A stretch of 7,837 nt of DNA, taken from Bacteroidota bacterium (GTDB taxonomy: Bacteria > Bacteroidota > Bacteroidia > Chitinophagales > Chitinophagaceae). The notes under the pieces are model-generated. The model saw only the letters and a program-made list of their open reading frames with translations. It ran no database searches and was not told the DNA's origin. The DNA is taken from NCBI GenBank assembly GCA_023427575.1, contig JAEZAY010000045.1, forward strand, positions 1 to 7,837, given 5' to 3'. Made by a program: the position numbers and the translations under genes. Shown here piece after piece: positions 1 to 7,141 of the stretch (positions within the stretch are counted from its first letter, which is position 1; each line of letters starts with the position of its first letter).

Positions 1-442
1 CAGTGTTTACTTCTCGCATAATTCCTATGTGGCTCAGGTTTGCGATATGATCCTGAAAGATGGAATCCCAACGGTTAAAAAAATCTATGCCGTTTCCGAC
101 TGCGGGCTGGTGGTTAATCTAAGCGGCGCCCGTCAGCAGGTAATGGGTGGAATTGTAGATGGTATGGGCCACGCCCTTTATGGCAAACTGAGCTTTAAAA
201 ACGGGGCTGTTGAACAGCTTAATTATAATTACTATCGTCTGATCCGGATGAAAGAAATTCCGGAAATTGAAACCTGGTTTATCGAAAACGAATATGATCC
301 TACAGGCCTGGGTGAACCGGCATTGCCACCCACCGGTGGGGCGATTGCCAACGCGATTTTCAAAGCCACGGGCAAAAGAGTGAATACGCAGCCATTCATC
401 AGCGATCCGGTTTTTAAAACCATTGAACGTAAAACTTTTTGA
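1..442 (+). CDS. Molybdopterin-binding hydroxylase large subunit, IorB-like (3' end only)
   Basis: This is the C-terminal 146 residues of a large molybdenum hydroxylase subunit. It is open from base 2 with no start in the window, and ends at TGA 440-442. The family (xanthine dehydrogenase / isoquinoline 1-oxidoreductase beta) hydroxylates N-heterocycles or aldehydes at a Mo-cytosine-dinucleotide centre and passes electrons to a 2Fe-2S partner subunit. Visible hallmarks are the segment VSDCGLVVN, then GGIVDGMGHALYG, then YRLIRMKEIPEIE. The last hallmark is GLGEPALPP, whose Glu (codon 314-316) matches the catalytic base of the family. The ending ANAIFKATGKR is typical of IorB-type proteins, many of which are exported. 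The partner 2Fe-2S subunit and the N-terminus lie outside the window, so substrate and export signal cannot be judged. Family assignment is firm; isoquinoline as substrate is only a name by similarity. Confidence 0.9.
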   Translation, partial: SVYFSHNSYVAQVCDMILKDGIPTVKKIYAVSDCGLVVNLSGARQQVMGGIVDGMGHALYGKLSFKNGAVEQLNYNYYRLIRMKEIPEIETWFIENEYDPTGLGEPALPPTGGAIANAIFKATGKRVNTQPFISDPVFKTIERKTF

Positions 443-466
443 TCCGGCTTATTCCGGTGATTTTTT
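442..466 (+). terminator. Weak candidate terminator after the hydroxylase gene
   Basis: Directly after the stop codon, CCGG (444-447) can pair with CCGG (454-457) around a 6-base loop. ATC/GAT pairing across a small bulge would add to the stem, and six T follow at 461-466. The stem is short, so this may not terminate efficiently. If real, it separates the hydroxylase transcript from the amine oxidase gene 110 bp further on. Confidence 0.3.
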
Positions 467-576
467 GGTTTTGTGCGGGAGATAATTGCCGGGAGCCTGA
501 TGTGAGATAATGGTTTTTGTAATCCGTTCCGTACCTGTTGAAACAAGTAAGATCTGGCATCAAAACCCCAACCTAT

Positions 577-1935
577 ATGCCCACTCGTCGTTCTTTTCTT
601 CGGAACAGCGCCCTTGCTGTTACCGGCACCTTATTGGGTGCCAGTCAGACCCGGGCGTTTTATATTTCCAAAACGCCCGAAATAATTGTGCTGGGTGCAG
701 GATTTGCCGGCCTGGCCGCTGCCCATTTTCTGAGCTCCAGAAATATAAAAGTAACTGTTCTCGAAGCGCAAAAACGCATCGGCGGTCGCGTTCATTCATT
801 TCATTTGCCGGGAGAAAATCTGGTTATAGAACTGGGCGCTGAGTGGGTGGGCGACTCGCACAGCCGGATCAAAGAGCTGTGCAGCCAGTTTAATCTCGAG
901 CTGTTTAACAATCAGTTTGAAACCCATTTGCTGTACAAAGGAAAATACCGGGGCAAAAACGAGTGGAAATATTCGGATCAATGGGATGAGAAATGGAAAA
1001 AGCTGTTGCAGAATTATGCCTCGATGAATGATGATGATAAAAAACAACTCGACCGGTACGACTGGTGGAGATACCTCGTAAATAATGGCTGCGATGGTGA
1101 AGATCTGGATTTGCGTGAACTGCTGGACAGCACCGACTTTGGCGAAAGTATTCGTCATGTGTCGGCATACGCGGCTATGGCCGAATATGCGGAAAGCAGT
1201 CCTAAAAATGAAATGGATTTTAAGATCCGGGGTGGCAATGGAATGCTGGCTGATAAGCTGGCCGAAAAAATAAAGGCGGAAAACATATTGCTGGATCATA
1301 CCGTAGTGAAAGTGGATCAGAGTGGCAAAAAGCTAACTGTTTTTTGCTCTAATGGCAAACAGTTTACAGCAGATGCGATCATCTGCACCCTTCCAACCTT
1401 TGCGGTCAATCAAATTCAGTGGACCCCCGGATTTCCTGCTGAAAAACGCCGGGCGCTGCAGTCATTACAATATGCACGGATCAATAAACACCCGGTGTTG
1501 TTTGAAGAGCGCTTTTTCCCGGAAGATTTTGACATGGTAACGGATACCCCGGCGCACTATTTTTATCATGCCACAAAAAACCAGGCTGGTAAAAAAGGGG
1601 TTTTGATTTCATATACAATTGGCGATAAGGCAGCCGTTATTGCCAATCAGGATGATGATTTTCATACTGAAATAATCCGCAGGGCTCTGCAGCCGGGGTT
1701 TGGAAACGTTCAGGATAAAATTCTCGCTCATTATAATTACTACTGGGGAAATGATACGCGCACCCGGGGAGCTTATGCGATGTATAAACCGGGACAATGG
1801 TTCGACCTTATGCCCGTATTAAAAAAGAATGTGAAAAATATTCACTTCGCCGGCGAGCATCTCGCCGAATGGCAGGGCTTTATGGAAGGCGCGATCGTAA
1901 GCGGCGAAGAGGCCGCTGCGGCTATAATGGATTAA
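577..1935 (+). CDS. Tat-exported FAD-dependent flavin monoamine oxidase
   Basis: This 452-residue protein belongs to the flavin amine oxidase family (monoamine / L-amino-acid oxidase type), which oxidises an amine to an imine with O2 and releases H2O2 and, after hydrolysis, ammonia. The frame is open upstream to a TTG at 538, but the ATG at 577 is the better start. It places a twin-arginine motif, TRRSFLR, at residues 3-9, followed by a hydrophobic stretch and a plausible cleavage site after TRA (residue 27). The FAD dinucleotide-binding fold is clear: GAGFAG at 40-45, the ribose-binding Glu at 63 and GGR at 69-71. The C-terminal flavin motif is HFAGEHLAEWQGFMEGA, around residues 423-439. Length is normal for the family. 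Tat export with bound FAD predicts a periplasmic enzyme. The downstream peptidase gene starts 49 bp later on the same strand, so the two may be co-transcribed. The amine substrate cannot be told from sequence. Confidence 0.88.
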   Translation: MPTRRSFLRNSALAVTGTLLGASQTRAFYISKTPEIIVLGAGFAGLAAAHFLSSRNIKVTVLEAQKRIGGRVHSFHLPGENLVIELGAEWVGDSHSRIKELCSQFNLELFNNQFETHLLYKGKYRGKNEWKYSDQWDEKWKKLLQNYASMNDDDKKQLDRYDWWRYLVNNGCDGEDLDLRELLDSTDFGESIRHVSAYAAMAEYAESSPKNEMDFKIRGGNGMLADKLAEKIKAENILLDHTVVKVDQSGKKLTVFCSNGKQFTADAIICTLPTFAVNQIQWTPGFPAEKRRALQSLQYARINKHPVLFEERFFPEDFDMVTDTPAHYFYHATKNQAGKKGVLISYTIGDKAAVIANQDDDFHTEIIRRALQPGFGNVQDKILAHYNYYWGNDTRTRGAYAMYKPGQWFDLMPVLKKNVKNIHFAGEHLAEWQGFMEGAIVSGEEAAAAIMD

Positions 1936-1984
1936 ATGGTTTCTACATAAAAACAAGTAACTTCCTCGCGCAAAAATTATCCTT

Positions 1985-3625
1985 ATGCGCAACCGAATCT
2001 TTTGTTTTTTAACCTTTCTCGTTTATATAACTGCATGTAATCCGGGTCCGGAAAATTCCGGTGTACAAACTCCGGTGCTGAGCGCTGAAAACCTGGCCCG
2101 ACATATTCAAACCCTGGCTTCGGATTCTTTCCTGGGCCGGATGCCATCCACCGAAGGGGAATCGATCACTATTGATTATTTGCAGCGCCAGTTTGAAGCC
2201 GCCGGCCTGGAACCCGGTAACGGAAATGGTTACCTGCAGGAAGTGCCGATGGCCAGTATCCTGGCTCTGGCCGATCCGTTAATGCAGGTAAAGGCTGGTT
2301 CCGGCAATTTTAACCTGCAAGCTTATGATGAGTATGTAATCTGGACCGATAAAACAGATCCGCAGATCGTTTTGCAGGATGCCGAACTCGTTTTCGCGGG
2401 CTATGGAGTGGTAGCTCCGGAGCATAACTGGAACGATTATGCGAATATTGACGTGAAGGGTAAAGTGGTACTGGTGATGGTAAATGATCCGGGATTTTGG
2501 ACTGGTGATACCAGTTTATTCAAAGGGCGCGAGATGACGTATTACGGCCGCTGGACCTACAAATTTGAAGAAGCTGCACGCCAGGGTGCAAAAGCTTGTT
2601 TAATAATTCATAACACGGAAGCGGCCAGTTATCCTTTTATTGTTCAGCAGAACGGATTTAATACGGCCCGCCTGCAACTCGATAACCGCGGCAAAAAAAC
2701 AGAACATGCCGATGCGATCGGATGGATCAGCGAACCGGCGGCCAATAAATTATTTAAAGCTGCCGGAATGGACAGCACCCTGCTGCAAAAGGCAAATGTT
2801 CCGGGATTTAAAGCCGTTCCCCTGAACATGACCGTTAGTACCCGGATGAATGTGCAGGTAAATTACAGCCGTTCTCATAATGTTGTGGGCAAGATCACCG
2901 GCAGCACCCGCCCGGAAGAAACAATCATTTATACCGCGCACTGGGATCATTTCGGAATCGGCACCCCCGATGAAAGCGGCGATTCAATTTATAATGGCAC
3001 CATGGACAATGCCACCGGAACGGCCGCTTTAATTGAACTCGCAAGGGCTTTCAAACAAGACAATCCCAAACCGGAGCGGACCATTGTGTTTCTGGCCGTT
3101 ACCGCAGAAGAACAGGGTTTATGGGGATCAGCTTACTACACACAAAACCCGATTTTCGCACCGGAAAAAACCGTGGCCAACATTAATATCGACGTATTAA
3201 ATCCTTTTGAAGCCACCCGCGATATTATTACGATCGGGAAAGGTCAATCTGAACTGGAAGACTATCTGAAAGAGATCGCCGAAAAACATGGCCGGGAGAT
3301 GGCATATGAAACTACACCGGAAGCTGGCTATTACTATCGTTCCGATCATTTTAATTTCGCTAAAATTGGAATTCCCGCGCTTTATACCAAACGGGGTGTG
3401 AAAGTAGACGGAAAAGAGTCTGATTATGGAAAGAAACAGGAACAGGAATATACCAGCCAGCATTACCATCGTCCATCAGACGAATACGACCCCAGGACCT
3501 GGACCCTCGAAGGAGCTATGGCCGACCTTCAGATCATGTATGAAATTGGCAAAAAATTGGCTGCAGAAGATAAAATGGTGCAATGGAAACCGGGATCGGA
3601 ATTTAAAAAGTTACGCGAAAAATAA
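1985..3625 (+). CDS. M28-family zinc metallopeptidase, lipoprotein
   Basis: This 546-residue protein is a di-zinc exopeptidase of the M28 (aminopeptidase Y/S) family. The start at ATG 1985 gives a lipoprotein signal: a basic tip, a hydrophobic core and the lipobox ITAC with Cys18 as the lipidated residue. No obvious acidic surface-export signal follows the Cys, so a periplasm-facing location is inferred. A protease-associated (PA) type insertion runs roughly from residue 110 to 250, with segments such as FAGYGVVAPE and DVKGKVVLV. All expected active-site residues are present: His319 and supporting Asp321 (HWDH), bridging Asp341 (MDNATG), general base Glu375 with ligand Glu376 (AEEQG), Asp403 (NIDV) and His455 (SDHFNF). 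It should therefore be active, trimming N-terminal residues from peptides. It follows the amine oxidase by 49 bp and may share its transcript. It converges on the sialidase-like gene with only 11 bp between stop codons, and no terminator hairpin is visible there. Confidence 0.93.
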   Translation: MRNRIFCFLTFLVYITACNPGPENSGVQTPVLSAENLARHIQTLASDSFLGRMPSTEGESITIDYLQRQFEAAGLEPGNGNGYLQEVPMASILALADPLMQVKAGSGNFNLQAYDEYVIWTDKTDPQIVLQDAELVFAGYGVVAPEHNWNDYANIDVKGKVVLVMVNDPGFWTGDTSLFKGREMTYYGRWTYKFEEAARQGAKACLIIHNTEAASYPFIVQQNGFNTARLQLDNRGKKTEHADAIGWISEPAANKLFKAAGMDSTLLQKANVPGFKAVPLNMTVSTRMNVQVNYSRSHNVVGKITGSTRPEETIIYTAHWDHFGIGTPDESGDSIYNGTMDNATGTAALIELARAFKQDNPKPERTIVFLAVTAEEQGLWGSAYYTQNPIFAPEKTVANINIDVLNPFEATRDIITIGKGQSELEDYLKEIAEKHGREMAYETTPEAGYYYRSDHFNFAKIGIPALYTKRGVKVDGKESDYGKKQEQEYTSQHYHRPSDEYDPRTWTLEGAMADLQIMYEIGKKLAAEDKMVQWKPGSEFKKLREK

Positions 3626-3636
3626 TGCACTCCTTG

Positions 3637-4680
3637 TTATTCACTCTGAACCTGCAAAATAACGTGGCGGATATTTTTCCGATCATTGGTATAGGTGATA
3701 TGGATCAGCTTGTCAGAAGTTTCGATAATGGCCGGGTAACTGAATTCGCCGCCCGGTTTTTTTATCAGCGTATGAATGTTTTTCCATTCCTTTCCATCGG
3801 ATGAAAAGGCAAGCTGCAATTCATTGCGACCCTCACTCCAGTGCGCACCGCTTTTACCGGGGTTATACACCAGTAGTTGCTGCCCGTTTGCCTGGGTCAC
3901 CGCATCAATGCCGCTGTTCGGATTTAAGACGGAAGTTTCAGATAAGGATTCCCATGATTTGCCATTGTCGTTTGACCACGACTGAAGGATCCGATTCTGC
4001 CGGCTGCGGCAAAGCATTTGAAGCCGTGTTGGCGAATGGCGGATGATCGCAGGTTGGATGGCTCCAAAATCTTTGTTATCCACGCTGATCTTTTCCCAGT
4101 TTTCCGAATTCATATCCGATCTTTCAATATGGATTTTCCATTCTTTTTCATCCAGACTTTCTGTGCTGGAAGGGTGCAGTAAAAAGCCATCGCCGGTTTC
4201 AACGGGTTTGTTTTTTATAGGTCCCAGAAATCCATCCGGCAGGCGTTCCGGTTTCGACCAGTTATTCCCATTATCATTTGTCCATTGAACCATTCCCCAC
4301 CATTCTCTGGGCGAAGGCCCTACCTTATAGTACAAAAAAGTTTTGCCGGCGGCATTTGTAAATAATACCGGATTCCAGCATGGATACCGTTCTTTTTCAT
4401 CTATTATTCCATTGGCAATTTCGCGGGAATCAGACCATTTCCCGTTCGCATAAACTGCCATCATTATGTTCACTTCTTTATGCCCTTCGTAAGGACCGGC
4501 GAACCATACTGCCATCAGTTTACCATCAGGCAGAGCTGCAATTGATGAAGAGTGACAGGACTTAAACGGCGGGTTTTCATACAGGTCGGCATCCCGGATA
4601 ACTTTTACTGAAGGCATGCTTTGGCCCACGGCAAAGGTTGAAATAAAAACCGCCAAAATGAAAAAAGGAACTCTGCGCAT
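3637..4680 (-). CDS. Secreted BNR-repeat / sialidase-like beta-propeller protein
   Basis: This 347-residue protein starts at ATG 4680-4678 and ends at TAA 3639-3637. Residues 1-20 form a Sec signal peptide ending in AVGQ, with likely cleavage near residue 20, so it is exported. The body is a six-bladed propeller of the sialidase superfamily. It shows two full Asp-boxes, TNDNGNNW (134-141) and SNDNGKSW (236-243), and a shortened one, SSDGKEW (293-299). Other motifs known from this BNR_2-type family are HSSSIAALPDG (43-53), WNPVLF (102-107), FLGPIKNKPV (151-160) and SYPAIIE (314-320). The arginine of the classical sialidase RIP motif is not seen at the N-terminal position, which holds CHSSS instead, so true sialidase activity is doubtful. 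It could be another glycosidase or a lyase-like propeller. Its upstream region holds a terminator-like hairpin that may control it. Confidence 0.82.
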   Translation of the reverse strand: MRRVPFFILAVFISTFAVGQSMPSVKVIRDADLYENPPFKSCHSSSIAALPDGKLMAVWFAGPYEGHKEVNIMMAVYANGKWSDSREIANGIIDEKERYPCWNPVLFTNAAGKTFLYYKVGPSPREWWGMVQWTNDNGNNWSKPERLPDGFLGPIKNKPVETGDGFLLHPSSTESLDEKEWKIHIERSDMNSENWEKISVDNKDFGAIQPAIIRHSPTRLQMLCRSRQNRILQSWSNDNGKSWESLSETSVLNPNSGIDAVTQANGQQLLVYNPGKSGAHWSEGRNELQLAFSSDGKEWKNIHTLIKKPGGEFSYPAIIETSDKLIHITYTNDRKNIRHVILQVQSE

Positions 4681-4700
4681 TCAAATCAATTATTATGCTT

Positions 4701-4707
4701 CAAAATA
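4701..4707 (-). promoter_or_regulatory. Weak Bacteroidota -7-like element before the sialidase-like gene
   Basis: The minus-strand sequence TATTTTG, 20 bases before the start codon, resembles the Bacteroidota -7 box TAnnTTTG with one base missing. No good TTTG -33 element is found at the usual distance, so this is only a candidate. If it is the sole promoter, the upstream hairpin would not regulate this gene. Confidence 0.22.
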
Positions 4708-4786
4708 AAAAAGAAGTTTGCCAGCGATAAAGCTATTGATTTATGTGATACGCGGATATGGGAGCTAAGACTGCTTTTGCAGGATC

Positions 4787-4844
4787 AAAAAAAATTGCCT
4801 GGTGGAAGCTGAAAAACAGGACTTTCACCTGTCCTCCAGGCAAT
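4787..4844 (-). terminator. Strong U-tailed hairpin (terminator, possibly of an attenuator)
   Basis: On the minus strand ATTGCCTGG (4844-4836) pairs perfectly with CCAGGCAAT (4802-4794). The helix continues past one A-A mismatch with GGA/TCC for 12 paired bases, and CAGG/CCTG forms an inner stem around TGAAAGT. Eight T follow (4794-4787), the first shared with the stem. This is a canonical intrinsic terminator for minus-strand transcription. It lies about 240 bases past the AI-2E stop codon, beyond another terminator, and 106 bases before the sialidase-like start. Confidence 0.75.
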
Positions 4845-4876
4845 GGTTTCTCATAGTTTATAAGTTGCCTGAGAAA
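4787..4876 (-). promoter_or_regulatory. Candidate transcription attenuator or small terminated RNA
   Basis: In minus-strand order the 7-mer CAGGCAA (4871-4865) is followed by its complement TTGCCTG (4843-4837). A second CAGGCAA (4801-4795) follows, joined to the U tract. The central TTGCCTG can thus pair with the first copy (antiterminator, 21-base loop) or with the second copy (terminator). A separate 7-bp hairpin, TTTCTCA/TGAGAAA (4876-4870 with 4853-4847), overlaps the first copy and would compete with the antiterminator. The pairings are directly visible. The regulatory meaning is inference, and no known riboswitch class was recognised. Confidence 0.4.
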
Positions 4877-4989
4877 TATCGTGTCAAATAAAATGACGGT
4901 TCAGATTGTATGCTGGAAAGGGTAAAACTTTTCTAAAGGGCTGGCGGATTAACTTCAAAACCTGTTTCACAAAACTATAAAAACATAAT

Positions 4990-5022
4990 AAAAAAAGGCA
5001 GGTATTTGTACGAATGCCCTGC
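4990..5022 (-). terminator. Intrinsic terminator of the AI-2E family gene
   Basis: On the minus strand GCAGG (5022-5018) pairs with CCTGC (5002-4998). ATT/AAT adds an inner pairing, and seven T follow (4996-4990) after a single C. It begins 64 bases past the stop codon of the AI-2E family gene, as expected for that gene's terminator. Confidence 0.7.
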
Positions 5023-5086
5023 GCGTATTTTTACCCTGTTTTGACTAACGGAAAGCCGCAAACGAACCTGAGCTTTTTTACGGTTT

Positions 5087-6181
5087 TTATTTTTTCTTAA
5101 ACAGTCCGGATATTTTTTCAGAAAGTCCTGATTTCTTTTTCTTTTTTTCTTCTCCAATTAAAAAACCATAGGGTTGTAATGCCGGGATATGATCAAAAAC
5201 CACTTTTACAATTCCAAGCAGCGGGATGGCCAGCACCATTCCGGCGATTCCCCAGAGCAGCTCGCCCAGCACCAGTACGAGGATGGTAAACAGCGGATTG
5301 AGATTCACCTCCGCGCCCACAACCAGGGGCTCGAGCAAATAGGATTGTACAAACTGAACCAGGCCATAGGTTATTAAAACGCCGATGATCATACCCGAGT
5401 CGCCGCCCTGGGTTATTACCATCAGTACCGCCAGCGCGTTTCCAAGAAGATTGCCGATAAAGGGAACAATTTCCAACAGGCCGCAGAGTACTGCAAAGAA
5501 TAACGCATTTTTAACTCCAACGATGGAAAATCCGATTCCGTACAATACCCATAACATCACGATCATCATGGCCAGACCGGTAAGGTATTGCTGACCTACT
5601 TTCGACGATTCATGTAAAATTTTCACCGCCTTTTGACGGTTATCGTCAGGCACCAGTTTAATAATAAATTTCTTCAGGTGGGTTCTGAAATACAAAAACA
5701 AAAACATATAAACAAGGGTGAGCAGAAGATCTACCAGAAAGCCCATCACTCCTGATAAAAATGCAGCAGCCATGGCAGGCATATTGCCCGAACCCGATTG
5801 CTGCTGCTTTTCCAGCATTTCCTTTTGTTGTTCCGCACTGATGTTGAGATTTGAACTGAGATACTGTTGTAGTTTATCTATCTGGCCCTGGATCCGCTGC
5901 TGCATCTGACCTACATCTTCCGCCAGTCCGCTAACCTGCCAGCTCAGCAAAGAAATAATGGCTCCGGCACCCAGAATAAATAAAAGCAATGCGGTTAATG
6001 CGGAAATGCCTTTAGACCAGCCTTTTCGTTCGAAATAATGAGCCACAGGCAGCAGTAGCATCGATAAAATCGCAGCAAAAGCGATCGGGATAAGAAAGTC
6101 CTGCGCATAATAAAGGGCAGCAATAATCAGCCAAAATAAAAAAAGGATTTTAACGGCCTGGGTTAAACGGGTTTCAACCAT
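5087..6181 (-). CDS. AI-2E/PerM-family multi-pass membrane transporter
   Basis: This 364-residue protein starts at ATG 6181-6179. It belongs to the AI-2E (UPF0118, PF01594) family, which includes TqsA, YdiK and PerM of E. coli. Members are inner-membrane permeases; some export autoinducer-2 and others have been linked to ion/proton exchange, so the substrate here is unknown. Hydrophobic segments lie near residues 11-28, 30-47, 60-82, 142-166, 200-255, 262-280 and 296-328. A soluble Gln-rich coiled segment (about 85-130) sits between the third and fourth segments, as usual for the family. Family motifs are EIVPFIGN (237-244) and YLLEPLVVG (281-289). The tail is unusually lysine-rich (KKKKK near 346-350, ending FKKK) and carries the repeated SGL..KISGL. 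A terminator follows the stop codon. The start lies 73 bases past the stop of the transposase-like gene, and the gap carries only a poor T-rich promoter-like stretch. Confidence 0.9.
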   Translation of the reverse strand: MVETRLTQAVKILFLFWLIIAALYYAQDFLIPIAFAAILSMLLLPVAHYFERKGWSKGISALTALLLFILGAGAIISLLSWQVSGLAEDVGQMQQRIQGQIDKLQQYLSSNLNISAEQQKEMLEKQQQSGSGNMPAMAAAFLSGVMGFLVDLLLTLVYMFLFLYFRTHLKKFIIKLVPDDNRQKAVKILHESSKVGQQYLTGLAMMIVMLWVLYGIGFSIVGVKNALFFAVLCGLLEIVPFIGNLLGNALAVLMVITQGGDSGMIIGVLITYGLVQFVQSYLLEPLVVGAEVNLNPLFTILVLVLGELLWGIAGMVLAIPLLGIVKVVFDHIPALQPYGFLIGEEKKKKKSGLSEKISGLFKKK

Positions 6182-6254
6182 AAACCCAAAATCAAAAAAA
6201 CTATGCCATCGGTAATTACAAATAGCCGAATGCGTTTGTTCAGCATGTTCACTA

Positions 6255-6947
6255 TCAGGCCCTGGAAAAATGCAATGGCCTCTTATGGATAATGCTCATC
6301 AGAATATCAAATATCTCCTGGTTCCTGTTATTGTATCTGAATTCAGTTTCTTTAACGTGCAGATAGAGGGTAGCGCCTGTTAACCCGCGAAACTTTACAA
6401 GCCTTGATTTCAGCAAGCCCCAAAACAAATCAATCTCATCGATTTGCGACCTTCCCCTTACCGAACCATTTAATGGTTGCTGAATTCTATACAGTTTAAC
6501 GGTATTGAAATCGGCAATTCCATTATATAAAGTCAACCGGTTTTGTTTTACAAACTCCGGTTCGGCTTCAATCCGCCCCTTTACCCAATCTACAAACCAT
6601 TGCGGATCTACCCGGTTGATCTGGTCGGTATAGATCAGATCCTGCGACTTTAATATTCCGTAAAGATGTTTCTTAACCAGCTTTCCGTTTCCCGAATTAT
6701 TTAAAGCCGATCCATTCTCCATATGTATCATCGGCAGATGCCCGTTCAGCATATGCAGCGGACTCTGATCCTCACAGTATTTGGCTATATGAGTTCGGAT
6801 CAGTTTTAAATACGCGTTTACCGTTATCCGGCTTATGCCGCTGATGTTGGCAATTTGTGTGGCCGTAAGATCTTCACAAAATAGTTTCAGCATTTCCCTA
6901 ACCTTCCTTTCGGTGATATGGGCGCCTTTTAAATATCTGTTCTTCAT
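6255..6947 (-). CDS. IS1595-family transposase homologue with degenerate DDE site
   Basis: This is an intact 230-residue frame, from ATG 6947-6945 to TGA 6257-6255. The beginning (MKNRYLKGAH, then a helix-turn-helix around 28-52 with TATQIANISGISR) and the end (FWGLLKSRLVKFRGL at 175-189, then LHVKETEFRYNNR at 196-208) match Bacteroidota IS1595 transposases of the ISXO2-like type. Length is normal. The catalytic acids are not conserved by my alignment. The first Asp (family motif E-V-D-E-S-Y-F-G) aligns with Ile74, the second (YSDG) with Asn136, and the Glu of GIExFWG with Asp173. The usual Gly/Arg/Lys-rich stretch after the first motif is also altered. The protein probably cannot transpose but could still bind DNA. 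No terminal inverted repeats or target duplication were found around it. It could be a decaying IS that has not yet acquired a stop codon, or a domesticated DNA-binding gene. Confidence 0.8.
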   Translation of the reverse strand: MKNRYLKGAHITERKVREMLKLFCEDLTATQIANISGISRITVNAYLKLIRTHIAKYCEDQSPLHMLNGHLPMIHMENGSALNNSGNGKLVKKHLYGILKSQDLIYTDQINRVDPQWFVDWVKGRIEAEPEFVKQNRLTLYNGIADFNTVKLYRIQQPLNGSVRGRSQIDEIDLFWGLLKSRLVKFRGLTGATLYLHVKETEFRYNNRNQEIFDILMSIIHKRPLHFSRA

Positions 6948-6959
6948 GGCTTGCGGGTG

Positions 6960-6987
6960 ATTTACGTCTACGATACTCTACGTAAAT
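6960..6987. repeat. Inverted repeat ATTTACGT-N12-ACGTAAAT upstream of the transposase-like gene
   Basis: A perfect 8-bp inverted repeat occupies 6960-6967 and 6980-6987. The half-sites are spaced 20 bp apart, two helical turns. The near edge is 12 bp before the ATG of the transposase-like gene. This geometry suits a dimeric helix-turn-helix operator overlapping the promoter or leader. It could also be a chance AT-rich palindrome or a remnant IS end. Confidence 0.4.
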
Positions 6988-7141
6988 AAGGCAGTTTTAA
7001 GCAACCTGCGTAGTTAAATTAGGAGGAGCGGCTGAAGACTATGATATATGAAAGAATCGTCTTATCTAGTTATAAATATGTAGCCATAATATATAGCGTT
7101 TCTGTAATAGAATTGCGTAATAAACATCCCTTATCGATTTT

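Larger units (their letters stand above)
4681..5086. other. 406-bp intergenic region before the sialidase-like gene
   Basis: No credible protein-coding frame is seen here on either strand. Read on the minus strand, from the AI-2E stop toward the sialidase-like start, it contains an intrinsic terminator (5022-4990), an AT-rich stretch, a 7-bp hairpin (4876-4847) and a strong U-tailed hairpin (4844-4787). About 105 bp of leader follow, ending in a weak promoter-like TATTTTG (4707-4701). A short CTGC-TTTT-GCAG palindrome at 4771-4782 has no evident role. Confidence 0.7.

Noticed and set aside
538..576. Longer amine oxidase starting at TTG 538
   Set aside because: It would add 13 residues before the twin-arginine motif and uses a rare start. 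The ATG at 577 places the Tat signal at the very N-terminus, as usual.
3197..3469. Minus-strand frames inside the peptidase gene, and similar antisense frames elsewhere
   Set aside because: They overlap a gene with complete family motifs and show no recognisable domains; they are shadows of the real coding strand.
4807..4835. GGTGAAAGTCC string on the minus strand, reminiscent of parts of cobalamin riboswitches or group II introns
   Set aside because: None of the other conserved elements of either class (riboswitch core boxes, intron domain V, reverse transcriptase) are nearby. The string is explained by the small inner hairpin of the terminator.
6194..6232. Minus-strand CGG/CCG hairpin followed by T7, as a terminator for the transposase-like gene
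   Set aside because: The stem is only about 3-4 continuous pairs and the T tract is separated from it by six bases. It also lies 12 bases before the AI-2E start codon, where it may simply be leader sequence.
6182..7141. Complete insertion sequence around the IS1595-like gene
   Set aside because: No matching terminal inverted repeats or target-site duplication could be found in the flanking 73 bp and 194 bp. The only inverted repeat lies entirely on one side.
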